A program made the translations under genes and the position numbers. A DNA stretch of 64,000 nt from Actinomycetospora termitidis (GTDB lineage Bacteria; Actinomycetota; Actinomycetes; Mycobacteriales; Pseudonocardiaceae). This document shows, piece after piece, positions 61,056 through 64,000 of the stretch (the first letter of the stretch is position 1; each line of letters opens with the position of its first letter). The notes below the pieces were generated by a model, which had not been told where the DNA came from, did no database searches, and was given only the letters and a program-made list of their open reading frames with translations. The DNA lies in contig NZ_JASVWF010000001.1 of assembly GCF_030286555.1 (NCBI RefSeq), positions 930,001-994,000 of the forward strand. The letters are read 5' to 3'.

Positions 61056-61103
61056 CGCCCGGCTCGTGCCCGCCGCCGTACGCGTCGGCGGGCACGGGCG
61101 TCA
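61053..61103 (+). terminator. hairpin closing the merR/cysteine-rich-peptide transcript
   Basis: Outer arms TGACGCCC/GGGCGTCA and inner arms GTGCCCGCCG/CGGCGGGCAC form one long stem with a small bulge and a 10-nt loop. The left arm starts at the stop codon of the small cysteine-rich frame. Confidence 0.7.
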
Positions 61104-61204
61104 GTGACGACACGCCCACGGGGTGACGCGACACGCCGCGGAGTCGGGTCGGCGCCGTCGGAAGCTGACAGGAGGTGTCAGCGCCGTCCGGGAGGCTCGG
61201 CGTC

Positions 61205-61591
61205 ATGAGCGAGACGACGGAAGCGGCGGCGGCGTTCACGATCGACGCGTGGGAGGAGACGACCTACGACGATCCGGCCGAGGGGCCGAAGCTGACGCGG
61301 GTGGTGGTGCGCAAGACCTATGACGGTGTGCTCCGCGGGACCGGCGTGGCCGAGGTGCTGACGGCGCAGGGCGGGGGCAGCGGGTTCGTCGCCTCGGAGC
61401 GGATCGTCGGGACGCTCGACGGCCGGGCGGGGTCGTTCGTGATCCAGCACGGTGGACTGGCCGATCCGGACGGTACGACGAGTACGTTCGGCGCGATCGT
61501 GCCGTCGTCGGGAACGGGCGAACTCGCCGGCATCAGCGGCGAGGCCACCGAGGGGACACCCGGCACGCTGACGTTGCGCTACCGGTTCTGA
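61205..61591 (+). CDS. DUF3224 family protein
   Basis: A 128-residue protein with the DUF3224 beta-barrel pattern: FTIDAWEETTYDDPAEGPKLTR, KTYDGVLRGTGVAEVLTAQG, FVASERIVGTLDGRAGSFVIQHGG and SGTGELAGISGEATEGT. The fold is allene-oxide-cyclase/avidin-like (family knowledge) and no reaction is known. GGGAGG lies 9 nt before the ATG. Thirteen bp separate it from the ABM gene. Confidence 0.87.
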   Translation: MSETTEAAAAFTIDAWEETTYDDPAEGPKLTRVVVRKTYDGVLRGTGVAEVLTAQGGGSGFVASERIVGTLDGRAGSFVIQHGGLADPDGTTSTFGAIVPSSGTGELAGISGEATEGTPGTLTLRYRF

Positions 61592-61604
61592 CCGAGGGGG
61601 AACG

Positions 61605-61895
61605 ATGGTCATCGTCGCGGGGCACGTGATCGTCGCGCCGGAGCGGCGCGAGGACTACCTGGCCGGCTGCGTCGCCGTCGTCGAGCAGGCACGGGTCGCT
61701 CCCGGTTGTCTCGACTTCTCGCTCACCGCCGACCTGGTCGAGCCGGGGCGGATCAACATCCTGGAGCGGTGGGAGTCCCAGGCCGACGTCGAGGCCTTCC
61801 GCGGCAGCGGGACGAGCGACGAGCAGGCGGCGGAGATCCTCGGGGCGTCCGTGGCCGAGTACGACGTGGCGGACGTCCGGTCACTGACCGGCTGA
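61605..61895 (+). CDS. antibiotic biosynthesis monooxygenase (ABM) domain protein
   Basis: A 96-residue ferredoxin-like ABM protein: VIVAGHVIVAPERREDYLAG, ARVAPGCLDFSLTADLVEPGRI, NILERWESQADVEAFRGSG. Single-domain ABM proteins are cofactor-free quinone-forming oxygenases, haem oxygenases, or simple binding proteins. The ATG has GAGGGGAACG upstream. Probably cotranscribed with DUF3224. Confidence 0.87.
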   Translation: MVIVAGHVIVAPERREDYLAGCVAVVEQARVAPGCLDFSLTADLVEPGRINILERWESQADVEAFRGSGTSDEQAAEILGASVAEYDVADVRSLTG

Positions 61896-62049
61896 AACCC
61901 GGCGGACGACCAGCTCGGGCACCGGGTCGGGTCGCCCGGGGACCGCGCGGGCGCCCGCGAGCAAGATCCCGACGATGGGAGCGGACCGATCGGTCCCCGC
62001 CCCTCTCCGCTCCCCGTAACAGGATCTTCAGGCGTCGGCGCCCGACCCG

Positions 62050-62064
62050 ACCCGCCGTCGGGAA
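62050..62064 (+). repeat. intergenic copy of the dispersed 15-mer ACCCGCCGTCGGGAA
   Basis: This 15-mer, consensus ACCCGYCGTCGGGAA, lies in the 205-bp gap before the DUF1330 gene, which otherwise shows nothing recognisable. Other copies are listed in the findings. Confidence 0.7.
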
Positions 62065-62100
62065 GGGACAGCACTGGACGGCCGGGGCAGGCTGGACGAC

Positions 62101-62388
62101 GTGGGCGCCTACTGGATCAACACCTTCCGCGCGATCCGCGACCAGGAGAAGCTCGACGCGTACGTCGCGCTGGCCGGCCCGGCGATGCGCGCGGGCGGCG
62201 GCACGTTCCTGGCCCGCGGGAACCCGGCAGCCGCGTTCGAGCAGGGGACGACCGAGCGCACGACGCTGATCGCGTTCGACAGCGTCGAGCAGGCCGTCGC
62301 CGCCTACGAGAGCGCGGCCTACCAGGAGGCGCTGGCGGCCCTCGGCGACGGCGCGGAGCGCGACATCCGGATCATCGAGGCCCTCTAG
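62101..62388 (+). CDS. DUF1330 family protein
   Basis: A 95-residue dimeric ferredoxin-like protein: YWINTFRAIRDQEKLDAYVALAGPAM, GGTFLARGNPAAAFEQGTTERTTLIAFDS and AAYESAAYQEALAALGD. Matches the DUF1330 pattern; function unknown. GTG start 7 nt after CAGGCT. Overlaps the VOC gene tail to tail by 4 bp. Confidence 0.87.
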   Translation: MGAYWINTFRAIRDQEKLDAYVALAGPAMRAGGGTFLARGNPAAAFEQGTTERTTLIAFDSVEQAVAAYESAAYQEALAALGDGAERDIRIIEAL

Positions 62389-62774
62389 CTCGAGAACAGC
62401 TGGATCAGGTTCCCGCAGGTGTCGTCGACGACCGCGATGGTGACCGGCCCGGCCGGGCTCGGCGGCTGCACGACGGTGACTCCGTGCTCGTCGACGAGGC
62501 GGCGCACCTCGCCGTGCACGTCGTCGACCTCGAACGCCGTCAGCGGGATGCCGTCCTCGACGAGGGCGGCCTTGAAGGGCTTGGCCGCCGGGTGCTCGTC
62601 GGGCTCGAGCAGCAGCTGGGCGCCGTCCGGGTCGCCGGGTGCGGTGAGCGTCAGCCAACGGTGCGGGCCCATGGGGACGTCGTGCTTGAGGGCGAAGCCC
62701 AGCACGTCGCGGTAGAAGCGGAGCGCCCGCTCCTGGTCGTCGACGAACACGCTGCAGTACGAGACCTTCGGCAT
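62385..62774 (-). CDS. VOC family protein coupled to ArsR
   Basis: A 129-residue glyoxalase-fold protein: VSYCSVFVDDQERALRFYRDVLGFALKHD, GPHRWLTLTAPGDPDGAQLLLEP and the second module LTAFEVDDVHGEVRRLVDEHGV ending GNLIQLFS. The ATG used has AGGAG 8 nt upstream; a GTG three codons earlier overlaps the arsR stop. ArsR-VOC pairs of this kind are common in actinobacteria, where the regulator responds to a small molecule handled by the VOC protein (inference). Confidence 0.87.
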   Translation of the reverse strand: MPKVSYCSVFVDDQERALRFYRDVLGFALKHDVPMGPHRWLTLTAPGDPDGAQLLLEPDEHPAAKPFKAALVEDGIPLTAFEVDDVHGEVRRLVDEHGVTVVQPPSPAGPVTIAVVDDTCGNLIQLFSS

Positions 62775-62779
62775 CGTGG

Positions 62780-63052
62780 TCACTCCTGGGGTAGGGGCCA
62801 GCGGCGCGGGATCTCGCGCAACGGGCGGGTGTCGAGGTCGTGGAACTTGTAGCGGCCCTCGCGCCGGACGTGCACCAGCCCGGCCTCCTCGAGCACGGCG
62901 AGGTGCTGTGAGACCGCCTGACGGGTCGGGGTGAGACCGCGTTCGAGCAGGGCGTTGCAGAGCGCGAACAACGTCTGGCCGTCGGTCGCGGCGAGGGCAT
63001 CGAGGAGCGCGCGCCGGGTGGGCTCGGCGATCGCCCGGTAGATGTCGCTCAC
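62780..63052 (-). CDS. ArsR family regulator
   Basis: A 90-residue winged-helix repressor: DIYRAIAEPTRRALLDALA, LTPTRQAVSQHLAVLEEAGLVHVRREGRYKFHDLD. No metal-binding cysteine motif, so it senses something other than arsenic. The GTG is 7 nt after TATTCT with no Shine-Dalgarno. The palindrome AGGCAAGT-N4-ACTTGCCT overlaps that promoter. It is followed directly by a VOC gene. Confidence 0.92.
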   Translation of the reverse strand: MSDIYRAIAEPTRRALLDALAATDGQTLFALCNALLERGLTPTRQAVSQHLAVLEEAGLVHVRREGRYKFHDLDTRPLREIPRRWPLPQE

Positions 63053-63106
63053 CGCGAGCAGAATAGGCAAGTGGTGACTTGCCTGTCCAGGCGCTACCGT
63101 CCGGCC
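63053..63106. promoter_or_regulatory. divergent leaderless promoters with ArsR operator
   Basis: The 54-bp gap holds TATTCT reading left (63060-63065), TACCGT reading right (63095-63100), 7 and 6 nt from their GTG starts, and a perfect palindrome AGGCAAGTGGTGACTTGCCT (63065-63084). AAGT-N4-ACTT cores are typical ArsR binding sites, so ArsR may control both itself and the acetyltransferase. Confidence 0.75.
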
Positions 63107-63901
63107 GTGCTGATCACCCGCGCCGATCTCACGGCGGACCTCCGGGGGCTCGGGCTCGGTCCCGGCGACGCCGTGCTCGCTCACGGGGCCCTCGGCGCAG
63201 TGGGGGACATGATCGACGGCCCGGACACGATCGTCGGCGCTCTCCTCGACGCGGTCTCGCCGGGCGGCACGGTGCTGGCCTACACCGACTGGAACGCCCC
63301 GTACGTCGCGCTCCTCGACGAGGAGGGCCGGGTCCCGGAGGACTGGCGGGAGCACGTCCCGCCGTTCGACCCCGCGACCTCGCGGGCGATCCGCGAGAAC
63401 GGGGCGTTCCCGGAGTTCCTCCGCACGACGCCGGGTGCCCATCGCAGCCGGTCCGCCGGCGCCTCGTTCGCGGCGATCGGGGCGCACGCGGAGTGGTTCA
63501 CCGCGGACACCCCGATCGACTACGGCTACGGCCCGGGCTCGCCGCTCGCCCGGCTCGTCGAGGTCGGCGGCAAGGTCGCGATGCTCGGCGCGCCGTGGGA
63601 CACGATGACGCTGCTGCACCACGCCGAGCACCTGGCCGACCTGCCCGGCAAGCGGGTCGTCCGCGTCGAGGTCCCCTTCCGGACGGCGGGTGGGACGGCC
63701 TGGCGGTGGGTGGAGGAGTTCGACACGTCCGATCCGGTCGTCGAGGGCTTCGACGAGGACTACTTCCTGACGGTGGTGGAGGACTTCGTCGCGACGGGGG
63801 AGGGGAAGCAGGGCCGGGTCGGGCGCGCGCCGAGCCTGGTCGTCGACGCGGCCCCGATGTGCGCGTTCGCAGTCGCGTGGATGGAGGCCCGAGGACGCTG
63901 A
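63107..63901 (+). CDS. aminoglycoside N(3)-acetyltransferase-like protein
   Basis: A 264-residue AAC(3)-family protein: LAHGALGAVGDMIDGPDTIVGALLDAVSPGGTVLAYTDW (here the CoA-site region), HRSRSAGASFAAIGAHAEWF near 125, YGYGPGSPLARLVEVGGKVAMLGAPWDTMTLLHHAEH near 160 with the conserved His-Glu. Family members acetylate aminoglycosides, but many chromosomal members act on other amines. GTG start with no Shine-Dalgarno; leaderless. Confidence 0.88.
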   Translation: MLITRADLTADLRGLGLGPGDAVLAHGALGAVGDMIDGPDTIVGALLDAVSPGGTVLAYTDWNAPYVALLDEEGRVPEDWREHVPPFDPATSRAIRENGAFPEFLRTTPGAHRSRSAGASFAAIGAHAEWFTADTPIDYGYGPGSPLARLVEVGGKVAMLGAPWDTMTLLHHAEHLADLPGKRVVRVEVPFRTAGGTAWRWVEEFDTSDPVVEGFDEDYFLTVVEDFVATGEGKQGRVGRAPSLVVDAAPMCAFAVAWMEARGR

Positions 63902-64000
63902 TCAGACCGTGGCGGCCTCGGCGTCGGAGAACGTCGCGACGAGGCCCTGCACGCACTCCGGCGGGGTGGTCGACGGCGCGACGACGCTGCCGATCACCTC
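63902..64000 (-). CDS. C-terminal end of an unidentified protein
   Basis: An open minus-strand frame runs from the window edge to a TGA at 63902, encoding 32 residues ending VATFSDAEAATV. The stop touches the acetyltransferase stop tail to tail, as with other convergent pairs here. Too short to assign; the start lies beyond the window. Confidence 0.5.
   Translation of the reverse strand, partial: EVIGSVVAPSTTPPECVQGLVATFSDAEAATV

Noticed and set aside
63107-63901. Acquired antibiotic resistance gene
   Set aside because: Composition equals its neighbours, with no mobile element or integron signature; chromosomal AAC(3)-like proteins are common in actinobacteria and often not resistance determinants.

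Overview
This is a roughly 73% G+C chromosomal segment from an actinobacterium, most likely a member of the Pseudonocardiaceae (inference). The evidence is the dominance of GTG starts and GTGA/ATGA gene overlaps, mycothiol synthesis (mshA), an F420/LLM-type oxidoreductase, and an hbhA-DUF2516-murB-mshA block arranged much as in Mycobacterium. I see no insertion sequence, prophage, integrase or CRISPR array, and coding density is high. Long open frames antisense to the genes below are composition artefacts and are left out.

Layout. 0-9.4 kb, mostly minus strand: the start of a metY-type enzyme, an acyl-CoA dehydrogenase/acyl-CoA ligase pair, a NarL-type two-component system, and a cytosine deaminase / 2OG-Fe(II) oxygenase / NCS1 permease operon. 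9.4-15 kb: a 48-bp repeat block, a divergent MFS/TetR pair, an Fpg/Nei glycosylase, an acyl-CoA synthetase and a block of CTTGTCG hairpins. 15-22 kb: a DUF2188/LEA-like protein and a leucine-catabolism operon (TetR, methylcrotonyl-CoA carboxylase beta and alpha, acyl-CoA dehydrogenase). 22-25.8 kb: a tightly coupled operon of unknown role (membrane protein, DUF2834, FAD monooxygenase, DUF4188) facing a MerR regulator across a 45-bp nested dyad. 25.8-34.6 kb: F420-type oxidoreductase, VOC protein, transporters, PAP2 phosphatase, serine hydrolase and a butyrolactone-receptor-like TetR. 34.6-35 kb: tRNA-Glu, tRNA-Asp, tRNA-Phe. 35-44.5 kb: secreted GH88-LGFP enzyme, secreted trypsin-like protease, SDR, GIDE protein, PhzF, nitrilase, alpha/beta hydrolase and two related membrane proteins. 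44.5-47.6 kb: a coupled redox-type signalling pair in which a receiver domain is fused to a thioredoxin-reductase-like flavoprotein lacking its CxxC and is followed by a cNMP-binding histidine kinase. 47.7-52.1 kb: asnB, DUF445, two CrcB fluoride-channel subunits. 52.3-58.8 kb: XRE regulator, HbhA-like protein, DUF2516, YbaK, DUF2505, murB, SDR, mshA, YbjN. 58.9-64 kb: a 4-coumarate-CoA-ligase-like enzyme, a metal-type MerR regulator with a 23-residue cysteine-rich peptide overlapping its end, small DUF/ABM/VOC proteins, ArsR, and an AAC(3)-like acetyltransferase.

The observations most worth following up are: the REC-flavoprotein/kinase pair; the MerR plus mini-metallothionein candidate; the MerR-controlled four-gene operon of unknown function; an interspersed 13-mer, CCGYCGTCGGGAA, found about 15 times; dispersed perfect hairpins placed mainly between convergent genes; and a widespread leaderless-promoter signature with a TANNNT hexamer 6-8 nt before the start codon.
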